NCBI GenBank assembly: GCA_029259935.1 | Contig: JAJDEH010000226.1 | Coordinates: 1-42,353 of the forward strand | Length of the DNA: 42,353 nt | Source: Planctomycetota bacterium | GTDB lineage: Bacteria > Planctomycetota > Planctomycetia > Pirellulales > Pirellulaceae | Direction of reading: 5' to 3' | In this document: piece after piece, positions 1 to 7,692 of the stretch | Position numbering within the stretch: the stretch's first letter is position 1 | Layout of the letters: each line of letters begins with the position of its first letter | Notes under the pieces: model-generated | The model's database searches: none | Told to the model about the DNA's origin: nothing | The model's input: only the letters and a program-made list of their open reading frames with translations | Position numbers and translations under genes: made by a program

Positions 1-132
1 CGAAACGCCCACACCCGTTACGTTCAATCCCTATCACCGGGCAACCACTAACTGGAGAGCCGTGTGCGGGAGAACCGCATGCACGGTTCGGAGGGAGGGG
101 AGTCCGGCTCAACCGGACTTCCCTACCCCTAT
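1..132 (+). mobile_element. 3' end of a group II intron (domains V and VI)
   Basis: Positions 57-89 fold as a canonical domain V: an 8-bp lower stem (57-64 with 82-89) containing the AGC catalytic triad, a two-base bulge (80-81), a 5-bp upper stem (65-69 with 75-79) and a short purine-rich loop. Domain VI follows as a hairpin: 101-107 pairs with 113-119 and 97-100 pairs with 120-123. A bulged A at 125 lies 7 nt before an AT 3' end at 131-132, as expected for the branch-point adenosine. The rest of the intron, including any reverse transcriptase, lies outside the window. The class cannot be assigned from this fragment. The intron ends about 16 bp from a dispersed repeat copy. Confidence 0.86.
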
Positions 133-148
133 CCGCGACCACAGTTTG

Positions 149-396
149 GGCGACCGGACTGCATTTCTAAATTAAAAGAGAGTCTCCAGAGATCTGCTCG
201 GCAAGCAATGAGCGGATGTGACGTGCGGGGGCTGATGGAACTGCAGCGCTATTGCGGATGAAATGGCCTAGTCAGCCAAGGTGGCAGATCGAAAAATCAT
301 TCTGCCCACCATTATTCTTCCCCATCCAAACCTAAGCGCTTTGCACGTGAACTCGTGCAACCAATGCCGGTCGTGAGTGAGACTGGGTTTCGGGTG
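149..396. repeat. Dispersed ~245-bp repeat, copy 1
   Basis: This stretch aligns almost end to end with 1951-2197. Shared blocks run from GGCGACCGGACTGC, through AGATCTGCTCGGCAAGCAAT and CGGATGTGACGTGCGGGGGC, to CAATGCCGGTCGTGAGTGAG. Inside is an imperfect hairpin at 280-310 (GGTGGCAGA against TCTGCCCACC, one extra C), followed by near-tandem ATTCTGCC/ATTCTTCC blocks. No reading frame is conserved between copies and no transposase is present, so it looks like a non-coding repeat or miniature element. The copy sits directly after the group II intron end. The remainder up to 544 shows nothing I recognise. Confidence 0.8.
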
Positions 397-544
397 CCCC
401 CGTTCGGACCCGTTTATTCCGGCAAGAGCCACGCCGTCGAAATCAAAAACCTGCTTGATTTCGCAATTCGCAACAACTGAAACCCCTGCCTAGCGAAAAA
501 GTCGCGCCACGATTCCAGATACTTTTGTCGGGCGTGTCCGTGCT

Positions 545-1339
545 TCATTGGGGCTGACTAAATTGTACGACCCACTTCAAATCTACCGAGGGATCTATCT
601 CTTTCCCCTCTTTGGGGATCGCTTTTCGCAGTTCCAGTCTCGCTGCAGAGTAAAGCTGCTGAAGCTCGATCCATCGATTGGGCACGAATCTGCAGAATGA
701 TTCAAACGAATCGAATTCGCGATATTTCTCTCCACTTAAATACCAATATGTTCCAAGCTTTTCCATTTGCTCAAGTTCGGAATAGATCGCAATTGAATCA
801 TCGGCGTCAGTTAGGGAAATTGATGAAACAGTCCCGTAGCGACTTGCTATAGCGCTGTCAGTAGGGGGCAACTTTGCCAATTGGCTTTTCAGTTCGCGAA
901 TCTTTGCTGCCGTCGTTGCGATTTTCTGCCTTGGCAATCGCGCTTTGAAAACAGGTTCACCTTCTTGGTCGCTTGCCGTCCAGATAATTGTCCCGTCACT
1001 CCAAACGGCCACCTTCGGAGGAAGGGGCAGGAGGTCTTCGACGTCGTCCGCCGTGATCTTACTTCTACCGAACGGCACGCCAACCTCGTATTCGATAAGC
1101 AAATCTTCCAATCCACCCAACTCCTCACGTTCACAGGCCATCGCAGGTCCGAGCGAATCCAAATAGGGAACCAGGAAAAAATGGCTACGGGAAGCCTCCT
1201 TTTTTTGAGGTCGACTAGGTGACTTTTCACTTGAGTCGAGATTAGGTATGTAAAACCGCCAAAGGACAAACGGTAAGACCACCATCGTGCAAAACAACGT
1301 GAGAACACACTTTCTAAACAGATTTCCATAGCCGAACAT
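545..1339 (-). CDS. Hypothetical membrane-anchored protein
   Basis: A 264-residue protein of unknown family. The N-terminus (MFGYGNLF then about 18 hydrophobic residues, roughly 10-28) looks like a signal anchor, with the rest predicted outside the membrane. A segment around residues 110-135 (KVAVWSDGTIIWTAS) resembles a short beta-rich motif, and a basic/amphipathic stretch (ARLPRQKIATTAAKIRELKSQL) follows. I do not recognise the fold. It lies between two copies of the dispersed repeat, 116 nt downstream of a second small membrane gene on the same strand, and the two may be co-transcribed. A GAG lies about 9 nt before the ATG, a weak ribosome binding site. The coding case rests on length, the anchor-like N-terminus and the absence of a better frame. 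Confidence 0.6.
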   Translation of the reverse strand: MFGYGNLFRKCVLTLFCTMVVLPFVLWRFYIPNLDSSEKSPSRPQKKEASRSHFFLVPYLDSLGPAMACEREELGGLEDLLIEYEVGVPFGRSKITADDVEDLLPLPPKVAVWSDGTIIWTASDQEGEPVFKARLPRQKIATTAAKIRELKSQLAKLPPTDSAIASRYGTVSSISLTDADDSIAIYSELEQMEKLGTYWYLSGEKYREFDSFESFCRFVPNRWIELQQLYSAARLELRKAIPKEGKEIDPSVDLKWVVQFSQPQ

Positions 1340-1455
1340 ACTTTAATCTCGCTCCCAGCGCGCGTGCTTTGCTACTGACTTGGTTTACTACAAACTACAA
1401 CCTGCAAGTCGCCGGGCACGCACAAGGAATTCTATCGAGTCTTGATTTAAGCACT

Positions 1456-1818
1456 TTAGGATATCGACAAACCGGAAAAACACCACACAGTTATGAAACT
1501 CACCACGATGGATAGCAACCAACCAACAAAGGCAAATGCGAGTCTTCTCGCGGTATTTCGAGTTAAAAAGACTGCAACAACGCCAAACAATGCCGGCAGC
1601 ACTATGTTCAAAAAGATGACTATTTCGAGCGTGGATGAAGTAAAAAAGAGGAAACGCCTTGGGGCCGGGCGTCCAGCAAGAAGATACTGAAGATCGGCCA
1701 AATTCTCACGCGGAAAGTACGCAGCTGCAGCTAACGACACGCATATTAGAGTAAACACCAACAGCAAGTCAGGCATACTACGTGAGTATCTGACCCTTTG
1801 CCTTCGATTTGTCCGCAT
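1456..1818 (-). CDS. Small hypothetical membrane protein
   Basis: This frame encodes 120 residues starting MRTNRRQRVRYSRS. The frame is open further upstream, but I chose the ATG at 1818 because GAGG lies 7 nt before it and the product then begins with a basic cytoplasmic stretch followed by a hydrophobic helix (LLLVFTLICVSLAAAAYF). Two more helices follow near the middle (EIVIFLNIVLPALFGVVAVFL) and the C-terminus (RLAFAFVGWLLSIVVSFITVW), giving three predicted membrane segments. No family is recognised. It is upstream of, and on the same strand as, the other hypothetical membrane gene between the two repeat copies. Confidence 0.55.
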   Translation of the reverse strand: MRTNRRQRVRYSRSMPDLLLVFTLICVSLAAAAYFPRENLADLQYLLAGRPAPRRFLFFTSSTLEIVIFLNIVLPALFGVVAVFLTRNTARRLAFAFVGWLLSIVVSFITVWCFSGLSIS

Positions 1819-1950
1819 TTCACACCTCAGGACGGTCAGCCCATAAGAAAACCTAGACCCCAAGGCTTGCAGCAATCCCACTCGATCCTATAACTGAGTT
1901 TCCCCCTGTCCACCGTTGCCGAAAAGTGTGAAAAAGGCCACTCATATTCT

Positions 1951-2197
1951 AGGCGACCGGACTGCGCTTTAAAAGTGAGTTCCCGAAAGATCTGCTCGGC
2001 AAGCAATGAGCGGATGTGACGTGCGGGGGCTGATGGAACTGCGGCGCTACCGCGGATGAAACGGCCTAGTCAGCCAAGGTGGCAGATCGAAAAATCATTC
2101 TGCCCACCATCATTCTGCCCCATCCAAATCTAAGCGCTTTGCACGTGAGCCCTTGCAACCAATGCCGGTCGTGAGTGAGGCTGGGCTTCGGCTGCCA
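1951..2197. repeat. Dispersed ~245-bp repeat, copy 2
   Basis: A near-complete second copy of the element at 149-396, in direct orientation. It differs mainly by substitutions and by a short indel near its start, where the AAATTAAAAGAG of copy 1 is shortened. The same imperfect hairpin is present at 2078-2108, followed by two ATTCTGCC blocks. With copy 1 it brackets 1.55 kb carrying two small membrane-protein genes. No convincing terminal inverted repeats or target duplication were found at either edge. Confidence 0.8.
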
Positions 2198-2620
2198 AAC
2201 TGACTGCTCGGTGTCAGTTCGGCCTGCCGCGCGGCGGAACCAACGGCCAAAATGCAGCACCGATTCCCCCGATTGATCGCCGGCTACCTGCCCTGGTAGG
2301 TTGCAATCGAGTTGTGGGTGGCCCCTTTCGTCTTTCCTCCGCCATTACAAATGATCGCCAACTCGCCGTTCGGCACTGGCGAGACGCCAGTGGCACCCAC
2401 GCCAGTGGCATCCACGCCGGGCCTACTCGCGGCTCACGTATACAGCGGCTATCGAACCCGATTATCTGTCCGGCTAAGACACAAGATCTCCGTCTGCTCG
2501 ATTGCTCGAAATCGCGCCACTTTGTTGACAGCTCTTCGACAGTATGTTGAACTGCAACAGGCAGTCCACAAGCTACATCATGGTGAGCGAAGTTGCCTTG
2601 GAAGCGGAAAGGGTGGCAAT
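2198..2620. repeat. Non-coding stretch with a CACTGGCG palindrome and 15-bp tandem repeat
   Basis: No gene is supported here. An open frame runs through it into the next gene, but it has no signal sequence or ribosome site until 2621. The stretch contains a perfect hairpin, CACTGGCG-AGA-CGCCAGTG (2374-2392). Its right arm begins two tandem 15-bp units, CGCCAGTGGCACCCA and CGCCAGTGGCATCCA (2385-2414). This looks like a small palindromic interspersed repeat. Confidence 0.5.
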
Positions 2621-5470
2621 GTGATCCGAGTGGTGATCCGAAGAGCGTTCTTTGTCTTGGTGGTTCTCGCCGTCATGGGAACTACGGCATGGCAGTGGAA
2701 TCGGTATCAAGAGCAGCGTAGGGCGGACGCCCGCGCAGTGGTTGATTCTTTGGTATCACGGCACCAAGGGACTGAGGTCGCCCGATTATCGGAAAACGTT
2801 CGCCTGCATGCGATTCGAGTCGGAATCGAGCGGAAGCCCTCGCAAGTCAGGCAGCGCGCGGCGTGGATTGTTCACGTCGTGGTTGGGCTCGATCCGGGTG
2901 GTCGGATTCGACAGCGAATCGGCGACGAGATTCTGTTGCCGTTCTTGCGGGAGTCAAAGTCCCATAACGATCGCGAACGCGCATGTCTTGCAGTGTTGGT
3001 CGAACTGCAGCTGCGGCGTCCGTTGCCATACGCCGAGGCATTGGTCGAACGCATCCAAGTCGAGAAGGACGACGATGCGCTCGCTCACCTGGGCGAAGTG
3101 TTGGTGCGGATCAGTGCAGACCTCGAAGCCGATGACCTCCGCCCGCTTGCTGCCGTGCTCGTCAAGCGGATGACGAAGGAGCAAGACAGCGAGGCGCTCC
3201 ACCGACTGGGTGAAGTGTTGGCGGGGATCAATAGAAAAGTTATTACGTTGCCGGGAATGATGGAAATGCTTGGGGCGGACGACCTGAGTGCCATCGCTAC
3301 GGTGATCGCGGACCGCATGAAGACCGAGCAGGACAACCACGCGCTCGCAAGCCTTGGCATGACGCTGTCAGGGATGAGTGCCAAGCTTGACGCTGACGAC
3401 CTGCGCCCCTTCGCTACCGCACTCGTCGAACGAATGAAGAGCGAGCAAGACAGCGACGCCCTGGCAAGCCTCGGCTGGACGCTGTCTAGGATGGGCACGA
3501 AGATCAGCGCTGCCGACCTTCGGACAGCAGCCGAGGCGCTGGTCGAAGACCTGATGAGCGACCAATGCAGTTACTGGGATGTCGGTGGAGCTTTGTCCAG
3601 GCTGAGCGAGAAGCTCGCGGCCGACGACGTTCGACCACTTGCCGCGGAGTTGGTCGACCACATGCAACGCGAGCAAGACAGCTACGCCCTGAGCAACCTC
3701 AGCAGGACGCTGTCCGAAATGAGTTCAAAGCTGGCACCGGACGATCTGCGACCGGCAGCTAACGTGCTGATCCAACGCATGGAAAGGGAGCGGGACGGCG
3801 ACAAGGTCTTCAGCCTCGCAGAGAGTTTGTTCCAGATGAGCGGGCATCTCACAGCCGACGGCATACTTCCACTTGCGGCGAAGTTAGTCGAACGGATGCA
3901 ACACGAGCAAGACGGCGATGCTCTTCGACAACTTTGCAATACGCTGTCAGGGCTGAGCGAGAAGCTCGATGCTGACGACTTGCGGCCTTTTGCAACGGCG
4001 GTGGTCGAGCGCATTAAGAAGGAGCAGGACGGCAGCAGCGTGGGCATCCTTGGCGAGACGCTGCAGGAGATTTGTGGACGACTTGAAGCCAATGACGTGT
4101 CGCCGTTCGCCGTAACGTTGGTCGAACGCATGAAGACAGAGCAAGACCGCCTGGCACTCGATTACCTGAGCGAGACTTTGGTCGCGATCTGCACAAGGCT
4201 CGAAGACAGCGACGTGAAATCGTTCGTTGCAGCCCTGGTCAAACGCTTAGAGAACGAGCAAAACGGTGACTTATTTGGTCCGCTTAGCGAGGCGTCGTCG
4301 AGGATGGTTGGGAAGCTCGAGGCGGACGATCTGAGACCGTTTGCTACGGTGCTGGTCGAGCGTATGAAGACCGAGCAGGACGACCAGGCGCTATGGGGTT
4401 TGAGTGAGGCATTGATAGGGATCTGCGCGAGGCTTGAAGCCAGCGACGTGAAACCATTCGTTGCGACCCTGCTCAAGCGGATGGAGAGCGAGCAAGGCAG
4501 GGATACTTTCTCTCCGCTTGGCATGGCGGTTTCGGCGATGATTGCGAAACTAGATACGGAAGAGGTTCGACCATTCGCTGCTACTCTGGTCGAATATATG
4601 ATGAACGAGCGCGAGCGTTACGACGTCACCTATCTTACGAACGCCGTGGTGGGCATGTGTACGAAGCTCGAATCGCGGGACGTGCAACCCTTGGCGGCAA
4701 CCCTGGTGCAGCGCATGACGACGGAGAAGGCCAGCGACGTGCTCCGGAGGCTGGTGGTGGCTTTGTCGGCAATGACCGTCAAACTCGAGGCCGAGGATCT
4801 ACGGCCTTTCGCAACGTCTCTGATCGAGCGCATGCGGAATGAGAAGAACAACACAGCACTCCAGACCCTGGCTGTGGCATTGTCCGAAATAGCCAAGAAA
4901 CTCGATGCGGACGATGTGCGGCCGATCTTCAAAGCGGTGTTGGAGCGGATGAGACACGCGCGGCGCACTGATTCCACGTGGAAACTCTGCGAGGTATTGC
5001 TTTTGATGATTGAGAAGCTCGGACCGAATGATCTAAGACCGGTCGGTCCCGTGCTGCTCGACCGCATGCTGCACGAACATCGCGGCAATGCCCTTCAGGG
5101 CCTGGGCGAGGCGCTGTTGGGGGTAAGCGGAAAACTTGATTCCCACGACCTGCAACCGCTCGCTGCGTCGCTGCTTGAACGCATAAAGACCGAGGCTCGA
5201 CAGACACGGGTCCTGGCGCTCGTTCGTGGGTGGTTGCCTCTTACGTCTCGCGTGAGTCCCCGATTATCCAATCAATTGCCCGACCTGCTTGACGTTTTGC
5301 AGCGTCCCAGCTCCCTTCAGGCACACGGGGTCATTCTGGAACATATTGAACAATTCGAGCAAGTTAAACCTGTAAAATTCGACGGCAGCGTCTGGAAGTT
5401 GGTGGAGTGGATTGAGACTTCAGAGACATGCAAATCGCTGGACGTCAAACTTGACTTTCGCCCGCACTGA
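2621..5470 (+). CDS. Membrane-anchored protein of ~18 tandem 39-residue HEAT-like repeats
   Basis: A 949-residue protein starting at a GTG with AAGG 8 nt upstream. The first residues, MIRVVIRRAFFVLVVLAVMG, form a signal anchor that would place the bulk outside the cytoplasmic membrane. After a linker rich in charged helices, residues ~137-850 consist of about 18 units of 39 residues plus a partial one. The consensus is approximately ALVERMKxEQDxxAL, then xxLxxTLSxMSxKL, then DADDLRPFA. Unit 2 carries an insertion of about 10 residues and unit 5 is two residues short. The periodic two-helix pattern resembles HEAT-like or related alpha-solenoid repeats known in long planctomycete proteins. No enzymatic domain is visible, so a binding or scaffold role is inferred. 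The C-terminal ~75 residues are non-repetitive. The gene converges on the next one with 12 nt between stops. Confidence 0.8.
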   Translation: MIRVVIRRAFFVLVVLAVMGTTAWQWNRYQEQRRADARAVVDSLVSRHQGTEVARLSENVRLHAIRVGIERKPSQVRQRAAWIVHVVVGLDPGGRIRQRIGDEILLPFLRESKSHNDRERACLAVLVELQLRRPLPYAEALVERIQVEKDDDALAHLGEVLVRISADLEADDLRPLAAVLVKRMTKEQDSEALHRLGEVLAGINRKVITLPGMMEMLGADDLSAIATVIADRMKTEQDNHALASLGMTLSGMSAKLDADDLRPFATALVERMKSEQDSDALASLGWTLSRMGTKISAADLRTAAEALVEDLMSDQCSYWDVGGALSRLSEKLAADDVRPLAAELVDHMQREQDSYALSNLSRTLSEMSSKLAPDDLRPAANVLIQRMERERDGDKVFSLAESLFQMSGHLTADGILPLAAKLVERMQHEQDGDALRQLCNTLSGLSEKLDADDLRPFATAVVERIKKEQDGSSVGILGETLQEICGRLEANDVSPFAVTLVERMKTEQDRLALDYLSETLVAICTRLEDSDVKSFVAALVKRLENEQNGDLFGPLSEASSRMVGKLEADDLRPFATVLVERMKTEQDDQALWGLSEALIGICARLEASDVKPFVATLLKRMESEQGRDTFSPLGMAVSAMIAKLDTEEVRPFAATLVEYMMNERERYDVTYLTNAVVGMCTKLESRDVQPLAATLVQRMTTEKASDVLRRLVVALSAMTVKLEAEDLRPFATSLIERMRNEKNNTALQTLAVALSEIAKKLDADDVRPIFKAVLERMRHARRTDSTWKLCEVLLLMIEKLGPNDLRPVGPVLLDRMLHEHRGNALQGLGEALLGVSGKLDSHDLQPLAASLLERIKTEARQTRVLALVRGWLPLTSRVSPRLSNQLPDLLDVLQRPSSLQAHGVILEHIEQFEQVKPVKFDGSVWKLVEWIETSETCKSLDVKLDFRPH

Positions 5471-5482
5471 CTGCTCGCGTCA

Positions 5483-5989
5483 TTACAGCACGCCCGCCGA
5501 CGCTGCGATTCCAGTTCCGATCGATGCGACCAGGTTAAAGATCGCCAGCAGTCGTTGAGTCCAAAATGCGGGATCGGAGCGGTTTCCGAAATACAACAGG
5601 AACGAAATGGGCAAGGTGACAAGGCTGACAGCGGTTACAAAGACAAGGAAGAGGACGAAAAGCAGGGCGCTGATGTCATTCGAGAGATCATGCCCCTGTT
5701 GTCGAGAGATGATGCCGATCATGATCGCGAGCCAATTGACAATCGGCATGACACAGAACGGCAGTGCGATGCTGTAGCACAACGTTCGCCGCTTTTCTCG
5801 TTCCGTTGGTGCCCCTGCCCACACCCAAGTTAGCAACAGAAGCTGCGTTAGAACGGAAGCAGTCCAAACTCCAAGCACTATTTGCACGGCGATCTCAAGT
5901 TGGCGCGGCCATAGTCGCACGAAGATTGCACAAACAACCATGGCGATCAAGAGCGTCGCAAGCGAGAACTGAAGCCGTCTCTTGGTCAT
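5483..5989 (-). CDS. Small polytopic membrane protein with planctomycete F-x-L-x-x-LL N-terminus
   Basis: A 168-residue, strongly hydrophobic protein with about five predicted membrane helices. It begins MTKRRLQFSLATLLIAM, matching the F-[ST]-L-x-x-L-L motif that recurs directly before the first helix of many short planctomycete membrane proteins. Two other genes in this window share it. A cytoplasmic loop (GAPTEREKRRTL) is basic, and no catalytic motif is visible. AAGG lies about 4 nt upstream of the ATG. The gene runs towards the 39-residue repeat protein. Function unknown. Confidence 0.7.
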   Translation of the reverse strand: MTKRRLQFSLATLLIAMVVCAIFVRLWPRQLEIAVQIVLGVWTASVLTQLLLLTWVWAGAPTEREKRRTLCYSIALPFCVMPIVNWLAIMIGIISRQQGHDLSNDISALLFVLFLVFVTAVSLVTLPISFLLYFGNRSDPAFWTQRLLAIFNLVASIGTGIAASAGVL

Positions 5990-6157
5990 TTACCTTCCCG
6001 ACGCGGACCTTTCCGGCGGCTCAGCAGCGTCATTTCATGAATAAATCTGACGCATCAGATCTTCCAGGAACCGAGCGAGCATTGATTTTTTGTCCTTAGT
6101 GCCTTTGGCAAAATCTATTCTAGTGCTTGGTCCACATTCAGGGATGCCGCAAAGCGC

Positions 6158-6205
6158 CACCCATAGTTTAGGCGACCGGACCGCACTTCTAAGAGAGAGT
6201 ATCTT
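6158..6205. repeat. Truncated third copy of the dispersed repeat (left end only)
   Basis: The first ~35 bp of the element (GGCGACCGGACCGCACTTCT, then AAGAGAGAGTAT) match the start of copies 1 and 2. A few bases upstream also match copy 1 (CATAGTTTAGGCGACCGG against ACAGTTTGGGCGACCGG). The remainder of the element is absent, and the sequence passes directly into different short repeats. Confidence 0.6.
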
Positions 6206-6421
6206 CCTCTCTTTGCGACATGATGAACAGGATTGACAAGATATGCGGCTGCTCCTGGTGCGTTCTCATCCCGTCCATCTTGTTCATCCTGTCTCAAGAA
6301 AGGAACGAAAACCGTGGAAATCAAAACAAAAGGAGAAAAGAAGAGTAGCCCTCCCCGGCTGCGCCGACCCTCCCGGAGGGAGGATGAAATATTCGCACTC
6401 TCGCTCCGGCATCGAACGAAA
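6206..6421. repeat. Composite of short interspersed repeats
   Basis: No gene is supported here. ACAGGATTGACAAGAT (6227-6242) is an inverted partner of ATCTTGTTCATCCTGT (6277-6292), with two mismatches. Both arms show the degenerate heptamer rhythm (GATGAAC/AAGATGG) found in intergenic DNA of several bacterial groups, and the in-frame HLVHPV-type ORF across it is an artefact of this repeat. A separate GC palindrome, CCCTCCCGGAGGG, lies at 6368-6380. Confidence 0.55.
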
Positions 6422-6817
6422 TCAAAAACACTCGTTTTCTTCTCGTTGCTGCAGTTCTTTTTCAAGGTCGGCGAGAATGGCTTCCTCGCGGACCAGCCGA
6501 AGTTGCAGGTTTACCACTTCCGCGCGGGCGCGCCGAACTCCGACAGGAAAGGTGAATTCCACTCCGTTCTTCCAGGCTGTCGCTGACTCGGTTGCCAATG
6601 CGCCTGCGGCCTGCAATTGCGATCGTCGCTCATGGACTCGCCGTGCCTGGGCACGCACAGCTTCATGAAGAGCAAGCTGGGCTTTCAGATGTTGGACTCG
6701 GACGCGATGGCGAGCTTCGATTTGCTGGATTCGGACCCGACTTTGATACATGAGAACTGCCATGGCGACGATGACGGTCAACATCAGCAGATTGGCGATG
6801 GTGAATTTCGGTCTCAT
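6422..6817 (-). CDS. Single-pass membrane coiled-coil protein, hypothetical
   Basis: A 131-residue protein. I place the start at the ATG at 6817 because AGGAGGG lies about 9 nt upstream and the product then opens MRPKFTIANLLMLTVIVAMA, a membrane anchor with the F-x-[LI]-x-x-LL motif seen in neighbouring planctomycete genes. After one helix the protein is almost wholly charged heptad-like helix (QIEARHRVRVQHLKAQLALH; LVREEAILADLEKELQQREE), so a coiled coil is likely. No enzymatic motif is present and no family is recognised. It is divergent from the DUF1080 gene at 7041. Confidence 0.65.
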   Translation of the reverse strand: MRPKFTIANLLMLTVIVAMAVLMYQSRVRIQQIEARHRVRVQHLKAQLALHEAVRAQARRVHERRSQLQAAGALATESATAWKNGVEFTFPVGVRRARAEVVNLQLRLVREEAILADLEKELQQREENECF

Positions 6818-7040
6818 CACTATCTTCCCTCCTTGATTGGGGCCTCCACGGATTGTACGCAACTGTAGCTGCTCGCGCCAAAGCCGTCCCTTTTTCGAGC
6901 CCCGCGAATTCATGCAATCACGACCGGAAAGGCCACCCGCAGGTTGTCGGGCATACTATTTCAAATTATTCTTTTCTATACGGTCAAGTGAAATTGGTCG
7001 CCGCTGTTTTCAATCCACTGCCATGAGAGCCACTTGAGCC

Positions 7041-7664
7041 ATGAGAAGATTCGCCGCACTGTTGGTTGTACTGATCGCCCTGGGTAGTGTTGCCGGCGCG
7101 GCAGAAGAAGGCTGGCAAACCCTGTTTGACGGCAAGTCGCTTAATGGCTGGAAGGCCAGTGAGAACGAGGATAGCTGGACGGTCCGGGACGGTGCCCTGG
7201 TGTGCCATGGACCGCGGAGCCATCTGTTTTACGTGGGCGACGACAAGCCGTTTGTCAATTTCGAGTTTCAAGCCGAAGTGATGACCATGCCTAACAGCAA
7301 TTCCGGCATCTACTTTCACTCTCGGTTTCAAGAGGAAGGCTGGCCCAAGTTTGGCTTCGAAGCACAAGTCAACAATACGTACAAGCCGGACCCTGTACGC
7401 ACGGGCAGTTTGTATCACGTCGTCAACGTGACCAAGGCGCCCGCCAAGGACAACGAGTGGTTTAAGTACAACATTCGCGTCGAAGGCCGCCGTGTCGTGA
7501 TTTCGATCAATGACAAAGTGACGGTCGACTACACTGAACCTAAAGTCCAGCCCGCCGGCGATAAGTTCACGCGCAAGTTGGACCAAGGGACCTTTGCCCT
7601 TCAAGCGCACGACCCGAAGAGCAAGGTAAAATACCGCAACGTCATCGTTCGACGTTTGCCGTAA
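7041..7664 (+). CDS. Exported DUF1080 protein (3-keto-disaccharide hydrolase-like)
   Basis: A 207-residue protein with a clear signal peptide (MRRFAALLVVLIALGSVAGA, cut before AEEGW). The mature part is one DUF1080 domain with a concanavalin-like beta-sandwich. Hallmarks are GWQTLFDGKSLNGWK near residue 24, SWTVRDGALVC, a central NSGIYFHSRFQ, and the closing FALQAHDPKSKVKYRNVIVR. The domain spans nearly the whole mature protein, so it is a minimal single-domain member. Some DUF1080 proteins act on 3-keto-glycosides; here sugar or glycoside processing in the periplasm is an inference. A ceramidase-like gene follows after 28 nt, suggesting an operon. Confidence 0.9.
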   Translation: MRRFAALLVVLIALGSVAGAAEEGWQTLFDGKSLNGWKASENEDSWTVRDGALVCHGPRSHLFYVGDDKPFVNFEFQAEVMTMPNSNSGIYFHSRFQEEGWPKFGFEAQVNNTYKPDPVRTGSLYHVVNVTKAPAKDNEWFKYNIRVEGRRVVISINDKVTVDYTEPKVQPAGDKFTRKLDQGTFALQAHDPKSKVKYRNVIVRRLP

Positions 7665-7692
7665 GCCACTTGGATCCTCGGAGTCGTTCAAA

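Noticed and set aside
64..261. 65-codon frame at the left edge
   Set aside because: It runs through intron domains V/VI and into the dispersed repeat, so it is not a protein gene.
2312..2620. Upstream extension of the 39-residue repeat protein (103 codons)
   Set aside because: It covers a palindromic and tandem-repeat stretch, has no ribosome site, and would bury the signal anchor that begins at GTG 2621.
6243..6668. 141-codon frame with HPVHLVHPV-type sequence
   Set aside because: That pattern is the translation of a known type of degenerate heptamer DNA repeat; the frame also overlaps the real minus-strand gene at 6422-6817.
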